64,000 nucleotides of DNA from Massilia sp. YIM B02443 (GCF_030411955.1 NZ_JASNRA010000004.1:197944-261943), one strand, 5' to 3'; shown: positions 1 to 8,833, counted from the stretch's first letter. Numbers and translations are program-made. Notes: generated by a model not told the origin, from the sequence alone.

Positions 1-440
1 TCTACCCGCGCCCCGAGGACGGCGCCCCGCCGCTGCCGCTGGCCGGCGGCGCCGGCAACAACTCAGGTAACAGCGCACGCCCGGGCGGCAACGACGATTT
101 CGCCGGCGTGCGCAGCTACCAGCCGGGCGACTCGCCGCGCCAGATGGCGTGGCGCCAGATCGCGCGGCTCGATCCCGACATCGGCGGCCAATTGGTGACC
201 AAACATTTCGAAGGCACCGGCGGCGACCAGCTGCTGCTCGACTTCGACGCCGTGCCGGCGCAGCTCGACGTCGAGCTGCGCCTGGCGCGCATGACGCGCT
301 GGGTGCTGGAGGCCGAGGCGCGCGCCCTGCCCTACGCCTTCCGCCTGGGCGCGATCCGCTACGACGCCGCGGTCGGCGCCGCGCACCAGGCCGCGTGCCT
401 GCGCGCGCTGGCCTTGCATGGCAGCGGGGAAGCGCCATGA
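1..440 (+). CDS. DUF58 domain protein, C-terminal part (5' end outside window)
   Basis: The reading frame is open from the left edge (frame starting at base 3) and closes with TGA at 438-440. The visible part carries the DUF58 signature 'VRSYQPGDSPRQMAWR', in which an arginine/aspartate-rich block precedes an 'I.W...AR' segment. This is followed by a von Willebrand A-like fold with an acidic 'LLLDFD' strand. DUF58 proteins commonly sit between a MoxR AAA+ ATPase and a transglutaminase; the next gene here is such a transglutaminase and overlaps by four bases (ATGA), so the two are translationally coupled. The role is probably assembly or maturation of a cell-envelope complex, but the family has no settled biochemical function. 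The N-terminal membrane segments expected for the family lie outside the window. Confidence 0.85.
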   Translation, partial: YPRPEDGAPPLPLAGGAGNNSGNSARPGGNDDFAGVRSYQPGDSPRQMAWRQIARLDPDIGGQLVTKHFEGTGGDQLLLDFDAVPAQLDVELRLARMTRWVLEAEARALPYAFRLGAIRYDAAVGAAHQAACLRALALHGSGEAP

Positions 441-2464
441 AAACGACCGTGAAGCCGGGCGCCATCGCGACGCTGCCGCTGACGCGCGACAAGGCCGACA
501 CCATGCTGCTCCTGGCCAGCGCGGTGCTGGTGCTGGCGCCGCACGCGGCGCACCTGCCGCTGTGGGTCTCGCTGCTGTGCGGCGTCACCTTGCTGTGGCG
601 CGCCCTGATCACGCTGCGCGGCCGGCGCATGCCGCCGGCGCTGGTGCTGCTGCCGATCGCGGCCGGCGCCATGATCGGCGTGCAGTTCAGCTACGACACC
701 CTGATCGGCAAGGACGCCGGGGTCGCGATGCTGGTGCTGCTGGTGGCCTTCAAGATGCTCGAGATGCACGCGCGCCGCGACCTGTACGTGGTGATCTTCC
801 TGTGCTTCTTCCTGGTGCTGACCAACTTCTTCTATGCCCAGGGCATCGGCACCGCGCTCATGATGGTGGCCTCGATCCTGCTGCTGCTGGCCACACAGCT
901 GTCGTTCGGCTTCACCGGCGCGGTGCCGCCACTGCGCATCCGCCTTGGCATGGCGGCGCGCACGCTGGCCATCGCGGCGCCGTTGGCGGCCGTGCTGTTC
1001 GTGGTGTTCCCGCGCATCCAGGGGCCGCTGTGGGGCATGCCGGGCGGCGCCGGCTCGGGCAAGTCGGGGCTGTCGGAACAGATGGCGCCGGGCCAGATGT
1101 CGAACCTGGCGCTGTCCGAAGAGCCGGCCTTTCGGGTGCGCTTCTTCGGCCGCGCGCCCGAGAAGGCGCAGCTGTACTGGCGCGGCCCGGTGCTCGATGC
1201 CTTCGACGGCCTGACCTGGAGCCGCGGCCCGGACCGGGTGTCGGGGCGCAACCTGCACCTGGCGGTGGGCGCGCCGGCGCTCGAGTATGAAGTGACGCTC
1301 GAGCCGTCGCGCTCGCGCTGGGTGTTCGCGCTCGAGATGGCGGGCGAGCTGCCCGAGGTGCCGGGCCACCAGGTGCGGCTGTCGTCGCAGTTCGAACTGA
1401 CGGCCGACGCGCCGCTCGACGCGCGCCTGCGCTACCGCGCCAGTTCGCACACCGACTACGCGCTGCAGCGCGACCCGGCGCTGGAAAACGCCGGGCGCTG
1501 GCTGCTGCTGCCGTATGGCTTCAACCCGCGCGCGCTGGCCGAAGGCCGCGAACTGCGCAAGCTGGCCGCGCCGGCGCAGCGGGTCGAGGCGGTGCTGCGG
1601 CGCTTCCGCGAGCAGCCGTTCTCGTACACGCTCGAGCCGCCGCTGCTGGGCCGGCACACGATCGACGAGTTCCTGTACGGCGCGCGCGTCGGCTTCTGCG
1701 AGCATTATTCGGGCGCGTTCGTGTTCCTGATGCGCGCCGCCGGGGTGCCGGCGCGCGTGGTCACCGGCTACCAGGGCGGCGAGATCAATCCGCTCGACGG
1801 CTTCATGACGGTGCGCCAGTCCGACGCCCACGCCTGGGCCGAGGTCTGGCTCGAGGGACGCGGCTGGACCCGGGTCGATCCGACCGCGGCGGTGGCCCCC
1901 GAGCGCGTGCATCGCGGCCTGGGCGCCTCGGTGCCGCGCCCGGCGCCGTTCGGCATCGACGCGCTGCGCGGCATGAATCCGTTCGGCGGCGACGGCAATG
2001 CGTGGCTGGCGCGCCTGCGCGACGCGGTCAATGCGGCCAACAACGGCTGGAACCAGTGGGTGCTGAACTACACGCCCGAGCGCCAGCGCGGCGTGGTGCA
2101 AGGCTTGCAGGACAAGCTGCTCGGCTGGCCTTTTGCCGTCTTGTTAACGTTTGTGGTTGCTGCATTAATGATCGTAAGATTTTTCCGGCGCCGCAGGGAA
2201 ATCGACCCGGTCGATGCTCTATACTTGGCCCTGTGCAAGCGCCTTGGGCAGGCAGGACTGGCCCGGGCCGCCGATGAAAGTCCGAGCGCGTATGCCGCGC
2301 GCGTTGCCGCAGATGGCGAGGCTCCTGCGGGCAAGCTGGCGCCGCAGGCGCGCGCCGCGGCGCTCGCATTCCTGCAACGCTACAGCGCCTGGCGCTATGC
2401 GCCGCCGCGGCGGGATCCTCGATTGACCGCCACATTGAAAAGTCTATTGTCGCAAGTCAGATGA
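437..2464 (+). CDS. tgpA: TgpA-type transglutaminase-like membrane protein (DUF3488/transglutaminase core/DUF4129)
   Basis: This 675-residue membrane protein has about six hydrophobic segments in its first 200 residues (DUF3488), a periplasmic transglutaminase-like domain, and a further membrane segment near residues 565-585 followed by a DUF4129-like tail. The papain-like triad is visible as Cys421 (GFCEHYSG), His465 (SDAHAWAEVW) and Asp481 (TRVDPTAAV). The ATG at 437 was chosen because it overlaps the DUF58 stop as ATGA; a longer in-frame extension to 149 runs inside the upstream gene. The stop overlaps the mltB start in the same way, so DUF58-tgpA-mltB looks like one operon. In Pseudomonas the homologue is essential and linked to the cell envelope; its substrate is not known. 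Confidence 0.9.
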   Translation: MKTTVKPGAIATLPLTRDKADTMLLLASAVLVLAPHAAHLPLWVSLLCGVTLLWRALITLRGRRMPPALVLLPIAAGAMIGVQFSYDTLIGKDAGVAMLVLLVAFKMLEMHARRDLYVVIFLCFFLVLTNFFYAQGIGTALMMVASILLLLATQLSFGFTGAVPPLRIRLGMAARTLAIAAPLAAVLFVVFPRIQGPLWGMPGGAGSGKSGLSEQMAPGQMSNLALSEEPAFRVRFFGRAPEKAQLYWRGPVLDAFDGLTWSRGPDRVSGRNLHLAVGAPALEYEVTLEPSRSRWVFALEMAGELPEVPGHQVRLSSQFELTADAPLDARLRYRASSHTDYALQRDPALENAGRWLLLPYGFNPRALAEGRELRKLAAPAQRVEAVLRRFREQPFSYTLEPPLLGRHTIDEFLYGARVGFCEHYSGAFVFLMRAAGVPARVVTGYQGGEINPLDGFMTVRQSDAHAWAEVWLEGRGWTRVDPTAAVAPERVHRGLGASVPRPAPFGIDALRGMNPFGGDGNAWLARLRDAVNAANNGWNQWVLNYTPERQRGVVQGLQDKLLGWPFAVLLTFVVAALMIVRFFRRRREIDPVDALYLALCKRLGQAGLARAADESPSAYAARVAADGEAPAGKLAPQARAAALAFLQRYSAWRYAPPRRDPRLTATLKSLLSQVR

Positions 2465-3639
2465 AATTTGTTCCCCTGTTTGCCGCGCTGGCGCTTGCCG
2501 CCGCCGCGCATGGCGATGCGTTCGCCGCCACCAAAGACACCCAGGCACGTGCGGCGAAAGCCAAAGCCGTCGCGCACGCCAAGGCCAAGGCCAAGCGGAC
2601 TTCGAGCCGCGCTGCCAAGGGCGCAGCCGTGGCCGCAGCCGGCGCTGCCGCCGGCGCCGCCGCGATCGACTTCGACGGCGAGCACGTCAACTTCCTCGAA
2701 TGGATGCCGGTGCGCGAATTCGTCAACGAGATGGTGACCCAGCGCGGCTTCGATCGCGCGGCACTCGAAAAGCTGTTCGGCCAGGTGCGCTTCATCGATT
2801 CCGCGGTGCAGCTGGTCAAGCCGGCGCCGCCGGGCAAACCCAAGAACTGGCAAGCCTACAGCGCCCGCTTCATCGAGCCGATCCGTATCAATGCCGGCGT
2901 GCGCTTCTGGAACGAGAACGCCGAAGCGCTGGCGCGCGCCGAGGCCGCGTACGGCGTGCCGGCCGAGATCATCGTCGGCATCATCGGCATCGAGACGATT
3001 TATGGGCGCGACACCGGACGCTTCCGCGTGGTCGACGCCCTCACCACGCTCGCCTTCGCCTATCCCGAGACGCCGAACCAGGCCGCGCGCAAGGCTTTCT
3101 TCCGCGAGGAACTGGCCAACACCCTGGTGCTGTCGCGCGAGCGCAATGAAGATCCGTTCTCGCTGCTGGGCTCGTTCGCCGGCGCGGTCGGGATGCCGCA
3201 GTTCATGCCGGGCAATATCCTGAAATACGGGGTCGACTTCGACAACGACGGCCACGTCGACCTGCGCGGCTCCAGCCAGGATGCGATCGGCAGTGTCGCC
3301 AACTTCCTGGTGCAGCACGGCTGGAACGCCGAGCACCGCGGCCCTCCCGTGTTCGCGGCCGACGTGTCGCCCAACCGCGCCTGGGAACCGCTGCTCGACC
3401 GTGGCCTGGCCGCGACCCTGCGTCCGGAAGAACTGCGCCAGGCCGGCGTGGTGACCTCGGCCGGGCTGCCGGGCGATCGCTTGTACGGCCTGGTCGACCT
3501 GCAGAACGGCGCCGAGCCGACCGAGTATTGGGTGGCGAACGATAATTTCTTTGCTATTACCAAATACAATCGCAGTTACTTCTATGCCATGTCGGTCGTC
3601 GAACTCGGCCGTGCGGTGCGTTTGTCACGCGGCGGCTGA
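2461..3639 (+). CDS. mltB: Membrane-bound lytic murein transglycosylase B
   Basis: This 392-residue enzyme cleaves the MurNAc-GlcNAc glycosidic bond of peptidoglycan, leaving 1,6-anhydro-MurNAc ends. An N-terminal signal sequence (about residues 1-22) leads into an Ala/Lys-rich low-complexity linker to about residue 65. The catalytic domain follows, with 'GIIGIETIYGRDTG' carrying the presumed catalytic Glu178. Further on come the MltB-typical 'GAVGMPQFMPGNILKYGVDFD' block and the EF-hand-like 'DFDNDGHVDL' loop, which binds metal in E. coli Slt35. The signal sequence shows no clear lipobox cysteine, so it may be soluble in the periplasm rather than a lipoprotein. It starts within the stop of the transglutaminase gene (ATGA). 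Confidence 0.93.
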   Translation: MKFVPLFAALALAAAAHGDAFAATKDTQARAAKAKAVAHAKAKAKRTSSRAAKGAAVAAAGAAAGAAAIDFDGEHVNFLEWMPVREFVNEMVTQRGFDRAALEKLFGQVRFIDSAVQLVKPAPPGKPKNWQAYSARFIEPIRINAGVRFWNENAEALARAEAAYGVPAEIIVGIIGIETIYGRDTGRFRVVDALTTLAFAYPETPNQAARKAFFREELANTLVLSRERNEDPFSLLGSFAGAVGMPQFMPGNILKYGVDFDNDGHVDLRGSSQDAIGSVANFLVQHGWNAEHRGPPVFAADVSPNRAWEPLLDRGLAATLRPEELRQAGVVTSAGLPGDRLYGLVDLQNGAEPTEYWVANDNFFAITKYNRSYFYAMSVVELGRAVRLSRGG

Positions 3640-3652
3640 CCCTTTCCCGACA

Positions 3653-3684
3653 GGAAACTTTGTAATCGTTTGTAACAAGTTTCC
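3653..3684. repeat. Inverted repeat just after mltB
   Basis: GGAAACTT (3653-3660) and AAGTTTCC (3677-3684) form a perfect 8-bp inverted repeat. The 16-base interval and the inner edge of the left arm contain two TTTGTAA units (3659-3665 and 3669-3675). It lies 14 bases past the mltB stop. It could be a weak terminator stem without a T-run, or a binding site. Confidence 0.5.
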
Positions 3685-3720
3685 CGCCTGCCTCTCTCCT
3701 TGTCCTGCGTTATCTGTCCA

Positions 3721-3739
3721 CATACCCCCCAGGGGTATG
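3721..3739. repeat. Short palindrome CATACCCC-CCA-GGGGTATG
   Basis: Two perfect 8-base arms (3721-3728 and 3732-3739) are separated by three bases. A related TATACCCCCC string recurs about 55 bases downstream near 3,785. The size and symmetry fit a dimeric regulator site in the spacer upstream of the small HTH-like gene. No regulator can be named. Confidence 0.45.
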
Positions 3740-4088
3740 CGGCTGCATAGCAACTATTCTTAGCGGAAACACCACTTTCCCGCCTATACCCCCCATATTC
3801 TTGGCATTTAGTCAGCAGTAATCGTACCGTGCGGCATCATATCCTTGTTGCTCCTACACTAAGCCTTAAAGAAAAAACAATTATTTTCTCAGTGAGTTTA
3901 TGAGAGAATTGCATTGCGGCTATTGTTGCACTGAGACAACGAAATCCGAAAACGCGATCTTATTCCAGCTTGCTCCTAAGTATCGGAATAAAAATAGTTG
4001 TACAATTGAATAGAAAATTACGAAATTAAACTTCTGAAATCGAAACGCCGCCCGCGATTTCGCCCAACCCCATATAGGAATTTGAATC

Positions 4089-4427
4089 ATGACAAACCAA
4101 GTCGGCATTGATATGAACAGCGATTCGGAAGGCGACGAACTGCTGCAATACAACCCGAACCGTCTGCTCGACACCCTGATCGAGAACCTGCGCCTGAAGA
4201 ACGACGCCGCCCTGTCGCGCGCGCTGGAAGTGGCCCCACCGGTGATCTCGAAGATTCGCCACCACCGCCTGCCGGTCGGCGCTTCGCTGCTGATCCGTAT
4301 GCACGAAGTCAGCGACCTGTCGATCCGTGACCTGCGTTACCTGATGGGCGACCGCCGCGCCAAGTTCCGCATCAGCGACAAGCAGTTCAAACCGAAGGAA
4401 GGCGCCGTTCCGGCAGCCAAGGACTGA
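4089..4427 (+). CDS. Small conserved protein with lambda-repressor/XRE-like helix-turn-helix
   Basis: This 112-residue soluble protein starts at an ATG preceded by 'GAATC', with no strong Shine-Dalgarno sequence. The middle (about residues 22-85) reads like a compact HTH: 'RLLDTLIENLRLKND', then 'AALSRALEVAPPVISKIRHHRLPVG', then a final helix 'SIRDLRYLMGDRR'. This resembles a Cro/C1 fold in which 'PPVISKIRHHRL' would be the recognition helix. The C-terminal tail is basic. It stands alone between an AT-rich spacer and a strong terminator. I do not recognise a named family and infer DNA binding only from pattern. Codon use is like the neighbouring housekeeping genes, so it does not look recently acquired. 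Confidence 0.75.
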   Translation: MTNQVGIDMNSDSEGDELLQYNPNRLLDTLIENLRLKNDAALSRALEVAPPVISKIRHHRLPVGASLLIRMHEVSDLSIRDLRYLMGDRRAKFRISDKQFKPKEGAVPAAKD

Positions 4428-4555
4428 TTGCCGCGGCGCCCGCCTGGATGCGGGCGCCGGCATGCGATCGGTTTCATGGCGCGCCTTGCACGCCAGCCAG
4501 TAGTGCGTACGCCCGCGCGGGTGTACGAGCCGCCGCATTGGCGGCAGAAACAACA

Positions 4556-4586
4556 AAGCCGCCCGTGACCCGGGCGGCTTTATTTT
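4556..4586 (+). terminator. Rho-independent terminator of the small HTH-like gene
   Basis: The stem AAGCCGCCCG/CGGGCGGCTT (4556-4565 and 4571-4580) has a five-base loop and is followed by TATTTTT. It lies about 130 bases after the stop. A separate GC-rich stem without T-run lies near 4,435-4,457. Confidence 0.8.
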
Positions 4587-4606
4587 TGGGCGCTGCTTAA
4601 CGATCG

Positions 4607-4718
4607 CCGGGTTGGCGGCTTCGCCGCCGATGCGGTGATCGTTCGCAGCAAGATCATCGGGCACGCAATCGGAGGCGACAACAATCGACGCGTCGGCGGC
4701 GGAGCCGCCAACCCTACG
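4607..4718. repeat. REPIN/MITE-like intergenic element, copy A
   Basis: Two inverted GC-rich palindromic ends (left GGGTTGGCGGCTTCGCCGCC, right ACGCGTCGGCGGCGGAGCCG followed by CCAACCCTACG) enclose about 55 bases. The interior matches copy B at 8705-8832 over most of its length (GATCGTT, AGATCATC, ACAATC blocks). It fills the space between a terminator and the cysM stop. No ORF spans it. Confidence 0.8.
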
Positions 4719-4734
4719 CCGGGCCAGCCTTCAA

Positions 4735-5637
4735 TTACGCCGGGAACACGCCGGTCGACAGGTAGCGGTCGCCGCGATCGCACACCACGAACACGATGGT
4801 CGCGTTCTCCACGGTCTGCGCCACGCGCAGCGCCACTTCGCAGGCGCCGGCGGCCGAGATGCCGCCAAAGATGCCTTCTTCGATCGCCAGCCGGCGCGCC
4901 ATCTGTTCGGCGGCGGCCTGGCTCACGCTCTCGACCTGGTCGACGCGCGCCTTTTCGAAGATCTTCGGCAGGTAGGCTTCCGGCCACTTGCGGATGCCCG
5001 GGATCGACGAGCCTTCTTCCGGCTGGGCGCCGATGATGCACACCGCCTCGTTCTGTTCCTTCAGGTAGCGCGACACGCCCATGATGGTGCCGGTGGTGCC
5101 CATGGCGCTCACGAAGTGGGTGACGCGGCCTTCGGTGTCGCGCCAGATCTCGGGGCCGGTGGTTTCGTAGTGGGCGCGCGGGTTGTCGAAGTTGGCGAAC
5201 TGGTCGAGGATGATGCCCTGGCCGTCCTTCTGCATCTGCTCGGCCATGTCGCGCGCGTATTCCATGCCGCCCGATTTCGGGGTCAGGATGATCTGGGCGC
5301 CATAGGCGGCCATGCTCTGGCGCCGTTCGACCGACAGGTTGTCCGGCATCAGCAGGATCATCTTGTAGCCGCGGATCGCCGCCGCCATCGCCAGCGCGAT
5401 GCCGGTGTTGCCGCTGGTGGCTTCGATCAGGGTGTCGCCGCGCTTGATCTGGCCGCGCTCCTCGGCGCCGCGCAGCATCGCCATGGCGGCGCGGTCCTTG
5501 ACCGAACCGGCCGGGTTGTTGCCCTCGAGCTTGGCCAGGATGATGTTGTTGCGGGCCGCGATCTCGTCTCCCGGCAGGCGCTGCAGCTGCACGAGCGGCG
5601 TGTTGCCGATCGTGGCTTCGATGGTCATGTATGCCAT
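4735..5637 (-). CDS. cysM: Cysteine synthase B (O-acetylserine/thiosulfate sulfhydrylase)
   Basis: This 300-residue PLP enzyme of the beta-replacement family forms cysteine (or S-sulfocysteine with thiosulfate) from O-acetylserine. The PLP lysine is Lys47 in 'NPAGSVKDRAAM'. The substrate loop 'EATSGNTGIALAMAAA' and the 'GTTGTIMGVSRYL' phosphate-binding loop are present. The ATG at 5637 (MAYMTIEATIGNTP) was chosen over an upstream in-frame start at 5664 because it fits the family N-terminus and has GAGAAAG just upstream. Length equals that of typical CysM. The sequence resembles CysM rather than CysK, but specificity is inferred. Downstream is repeat copy A; upstream is the chromate transporter. 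Confidence 0.93.
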   Translation of the reverse strand: MAYMTIEATIGNTPLVQLQRLPGDEIAARNNIILAKLEGNNPAGSVKDRAAMAMLRGAEERGQIKRGDTLIEATSGNTGIALAMAAAIRGYKMILLMPDNLSVERRQSMAAYGAQIILTPKSGGMEYARDMAEQMQKDGQGIILDQFANFDNPRAHYETTGPEIWRDTEGRVTHFVSAMGTTGTIMGVSRYLKEQNEAVCIIGAQPEEGSSIPGIRKWPEAYLPKIFEKARVDQVESVSQAAAEQMARRLAIEEGIFGGISAAGACEVALRVAQTVENATIVFVVCDRGDRYLSTGVFPA

Positions 5638-5807
5638 TGCTTTCTCAAACCTTTGCGATACCAAAGCGTCATTTTAATCCGAGAAGCAATAAAGCGTCGG
5701 GGCGGGCCGCATTGCCATCGCGCGCCCTCCCCGGTGCTGCCGTGGACAATGAAAAAACGCGGCGCCGGTTAACATGCCCGCTGTTCATGAGCACGCCACT
5801 TCGGTAA

Positions 5808-7049
5808 TTACAGCGTCCTTGACAACATGCCGGCTGCTGCGAGAAGCACGACCACAATCCATGGGGGCGCTTTCCAGGTGGTAAGCAGCAAGAAACCTGC
5901 AAGCGCTACCGCAAAGTCTCGCGCATCGAGCACAGCGCCAGTCCAGACAGGGTCATACAGCGCGGCGCCAAGGATGCCGACGACTGCTGCGTTGGCGCCG
6001 CGCATGGCGAACTGGGCGAACGGATGCAGACGAAACCGGTCCCAGAATGGCAGCATCCCGTACGCGAGCAGGAGACCCGGAAGAAAAACGGCGACCAGTG
6101 CAACGGCTGCGCCGCTCAGCGTGTCCGCGGACAGGTTGGCTGCTGCACCAAGATAGGCTGCAAAGGTGAAGAGCGGACCTGGGACGGCTTGCGCCATTCC
6201 GTACCCGGCAAGAAAGGCTTCCTTGGTGATGTGCCCAGGCGTGACCATCTCCGCCTCCAGTAGCGGCAGCACGACATGCCCGCCACCGAAGACTAGCGCA
6301 CCGGAGCGGTAGAAGGAATCGAAGAGGGCAAACTGCTCGTTTCCTGTCAGCGCAACGAAAACAGGCAAGGCGATCAGCAACGTGGCGAACAGGACGACTG
6401 CTGCAATGCCGGCGCGACGTGTGACCGGAAAAACCAGCTGTCCATGGGCCGCAACGTACTGCCCCCGGCAGAGCCACACCCCTGCGAGGGCCCCCAGGGC
6501 AATGGCCGCCATTTGTCCGATCGCGCCGCCGAAGAAAATCACGATCAGCACGGCGCCCAATGCGATCGCTGCGCGCTGCCTGTCGGGTGTCAGGTTTCCA
6601 GCCATGCCCCAGATCGCCTGAGCGACAACGGCCACGGCAACCAGTTTGAGTCCATGCAGAAAACCTTCTGCCAATGGTCCAGTGAATGCTGTGGCTCCCA
6701 GCGCGAACGCACATAGAACAATGGCAGACGGCATCGTGAAGCCCAGCCACGCCGCCAGCCCGCCCAATAAGCCATTACCGCGCAATACGCCCAGGGAAAA
6801 GCCAACCTGGCTCGACGCTGGTCCCGGCATGAACTGGCACAAAGCGACCAGGTCGCCATAGCTGGCATCGTTCAACCAGCGCCGCCGTACGACGAATTCG
6901 TCCCGAAAGTAGCCAAGATGAGCAATCGGACCACCGAATGAAGTCAGGCCAAGTTTCAGGAAGACCCAAAAAATGGAAAGAAGAGAATCGGTCGTGTTCG
7001 AGCAGGTCGTGCCATCGTGTGGATCGGTCGTTTTGTCGATTGAGTGCAT
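5808..7049 (-). CDS. chrA: Chromate transporter, two-domain CHR family
   Basis: This 413-residue membrane protein exports chromate in characterised relatives. It has two homologous halves. The N-terminal half contains 'GLTSFGGPIAHLGYFRDEFV' and 'CQFMPGPASSQVGFSLG'. The C-terminal half contains 'FGGGHVVLPLLEAEMV' and 'GMAQAVPGPLFTFAAYLGA'. The halves are joined by about 40 residues, and 10-12 membrane segments are expected. No chrB or chrR regulator is adjacent. Base composition is visibly lower in G+C than the flanking genes and codons are more mixed, which suggests acquisition by transfer. The start ATG has no clear Shine-Dalgarno sequence. The true substrate in this host is inferred. Confidence 0.88.
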   Translation of the reverse strand: MHSIDKTTDPHDGTTCSNTTDSLLSIFWVFLKLGLTSFGGPIAHLGYFRDEFVVRRRWLNDASYGDLVALCQFMPGPASSQVGFSLGVLRGNGLLGGLAAWLGFTMPSAIVLCAFALGATAFTGPLAEGFLHGLKLVAVAVVAQAIWGMAGNLTPDRQRAAIALGAVLIVIFFGGAIGQMAAIALGALAGVWLCRGQYVAAHGQLVFPVTRRAGIAAVVLFATLLIALPVFVALTGNEQFALFDSFYRSGALVFGGGHVVLPLLEAEMVTPGHITKEAFLAGYGMAQAVPGPLFTFAAYLGAAANLSADTLSGAAVALVAVFLPGLLLAYGMLPFWDRFRLHPFAQFAMRGANAAVVGILGAALYDPVWTGAVLDARDFAVALAGFLLLTTWKAPPWIVVVLLAAAGMLSRTL

Positions 7050-7260
7050 GGAACATCCCGGACAGCAATATTTTGACGATGATCCGTGGCGATGACTATT
7101 CGGTCAGGAAGGCAATAAAGATCATGGCGATGCATGGCGCGCGTGCGCAGCGCCGCGCACGCTTGCCAGGCGCGGCAGGGACGAGGCTCGCCTAGCGGCG
7201 CATCTGCTGCAACTGCGCGCACGCGTCGCCGTCAGGCGCCTGCGTGCACTTACTCTCACA

Positions 7261-8631
7261 TCAGCGCAGCGGCATCGGATAAGTGGCGACGCTGACGTTG
7301 CCATCCTTGTCGACCGCCTGCACGCCGAAGAACACATTGTCCTTGGACAGGTCGAGCGTGGCTTCCGTCACGTTGCCGACCCACTTCGAGCCCTGCCAGT
7401 TGGCGGCAGTGGTCTCGCGCCAGACGATGCGGTAGCCGGCCAGGTCCGGTTCGGCGTTGGCTTTCCAGACCAGGGTCGAGTCGTTGGTCAGGCCGGCGGT
7501 GCGCAGCTTGACCTCTTGCGGTGCGGCGGGCGCCAGCGCCAGCGTCGCCATCGCGGCGGCGTTCACTTTCGCGACCTTGGCCACGTAGTCGAAGTCGACG
7601 AACTCGATCAGGTCGCCGTACACCTTGCCGTTCTCGGTGCGCAGGTCCTGGTGCTGGTGCGCGAAGTCTTCGGCCGGCTCGGTAAAGCGCAGCGCGGCGT
7701 AGCCCTGCTCCAGGAACGGCATGTGGTCGCCGCCGCGCAGGTAGCGGTCGTGGCGCTGGATCACCGAGACCTTGAAGCCCTTCACGTAGCGCTCGCCCTG
7801 CTCCTTGGTGTGGCGCGCCAGCTGGCGCGACAGCGAATCGTTCTCGCCGCCGGTCGCCACCAGCTGGCGCACGGTGTCGCTCATTTCCTTGGTCGCCGGG
7901 ATGCTCTGGGCGAACAGGCGAACCTGCTTGTTGTCGACGTGGCCGTCGTCGGCGCGCGAGCTGCCGATGATGTCGTTGGTGAACATGCCGGCCACGTTCC
8001 AGTTCTTCTGGCGCGCGCCTTCGGCCCAGTGGCGGGCGCCGATCAGGCCCTGCTCTTCGGCGGCCACGGCCATGAACACCAGCGTCGCGTCGAATTTGTA
8101 CCTGGCCATCACGCAGGCCAGTTCCATGATGGCGGCGGTGCCCGAGGCGTCGTCGTTGGCGCCCGGCGCTTCCGAGGTGGCGTCCATCACGTCGCTGGCG
8201 CGCGAGTCGTAGTGGCCGCTGACCACGTACATGCGGTCTTTCGACGCGGCCTGGGTGCCCGGCAGGGTGGCGACCACGTTGACGATTTCGGTCGGCTTCG
8301 AGATGCGCGCCGAGACCGGGGCCACGTGGCTGTCGTAGCTCACCTGCAGCGGGGTGCCGGCGCCGCAGCGCTCCAGCTCGGCCTTGATCCAGCGCCGTGC
8401 GGCGCCGATGCCGCGGGTCTCCGAGACCGTGTCCGACATCGTGTGGCGGGTGCCGAAGCTGACCAGTTTCTTGATGTGGCTTTCGATGCGCTGGGGCGAG
8501 ATTTCGCTCAGGATCTTGTTGATCTGGGCTTGTTCGCGGGCGATGTCGGGCTGCTTCGGGGTGGCGGCGAGTGCGCTGCCGGCCAGCAGGGATGCGGCCA
8601 GGGCAATGGAAGTGATGCGGGCGTGAGGCAT
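7261..8631 (-). CDS. Secreted M28-family zinc aminopeptidase with C-terminal fibronectin III-like region
   Basis: This 456-residue protein has a Sec signal peptide (residues 1 to about 22, ending SALAATP). The M28 core carries the di-zinc ligands as His in 'VSGHYDSRAS', Asp in 'PGANDDASGTAA', the Glu pair in 'AAEEQGLIGARHW', Asp in 'TNDIIGSS' and a His in 'GGDHMPFLEQGYAALRFTE'. The last 80 residues ('VWKANAEPDLAGYRIVWRET', then 'FFGVQAVDKDGN') read like an FN3 beta-sandwich. The start at 8631 was preferred to 8670 because it is preceded by AGAAAGG and begins the signal peptide. It probably degrades external peptides. It is monocistronic, with repeat copy B just upstream. Confidence 0.88.
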   Translation of the reverse strand: MPHARITSIALAASLLAGSALAATPKQPDIAREQAQINKILSEISPQRIESHIKKLVSFGTRHTMSDTVSETRGIGAARRWIKAELERCGAGTPLQVSYDSHVAPVSARISKPTEIVNVVATLPGTQAASKDRMYVVSGHYDSRASDVMDATSEAPGANDDASGTAAIMELACVMARYKFDATLVFMAVAAEEQGLIGARHWAEGARQKNWNVAGMFTNDIIGSSRADDGHVDNKQVRLFAQSIPATKEMSDTVRQLVATGGENDSLSRQLARHTKEQGERYVKGFKVSVIQRHDRYLRGGDHMPFLEQGYAALRFTEPAEDFAHQHQDLRTENGKVYGDLIEFVDFDYVAKVAKVNAAAMATLALAPAAPQEVKLRTAGLTNDSTLVWKANAEPDLAGYRIVWRETTAANWQGSKWVGNVTEATLDLSKDNVFFGVQAVDKDGNVSVATYPMPLR

Positions 8632-8704
8632 GGAGACCTTTCTGATAATGATGTGCAATTTACTTGTCACATCTTCTCATGCGTCCGGCCCGGTGTCAGT
8701 CATT

Positions 8705-8832
8705 ACGTAGGGTTGGCGGCTCCGCCGCCGACGCGTCGATCGTTGGCTGCGAGATCATCCGGCGCGACAACGGAGCCGGCAACAATCCACGCGTCGGCGG
8801 CAGAGCGCGGGGCCGCCGAGGCAAACCCTACG
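8705..8832. repeat. REPIN/MITE-like intergenic element, copy B
   Basis: The left end reads ACGTAGGGTTGGCGGCTCCG and continues CCGCCGACGCGT; the right end is a partly degenerate inverted copy finishing in AAACCCTACG. The interior shares GATCGTT, AGATCATCCGG and CAACAATC with copy A. The right edge abuts the stop codon of the ComEA-like gene. Confidence 0.8.
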
Positions 8833-8833
8833 A

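Larger units (their letters stand above)
3640..4088. other. AT-rich intergenic region between mltB and the small HTH-like gene
   Basis: This is 449 bases with no convincing ORF. From about 3,800 on it is markedly A+T-rich compared with the flanking genes. It holds two inverted repeats (listed separately). It also holds a possible weak promoter for the downstream gene: TTGCTC near 3,970 followed 17 bases later by AATAGT. No intrinsic terminator for mltB is obvious apart from the 8-bp inverted repeat at 3,653. Confidence 0.6.
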
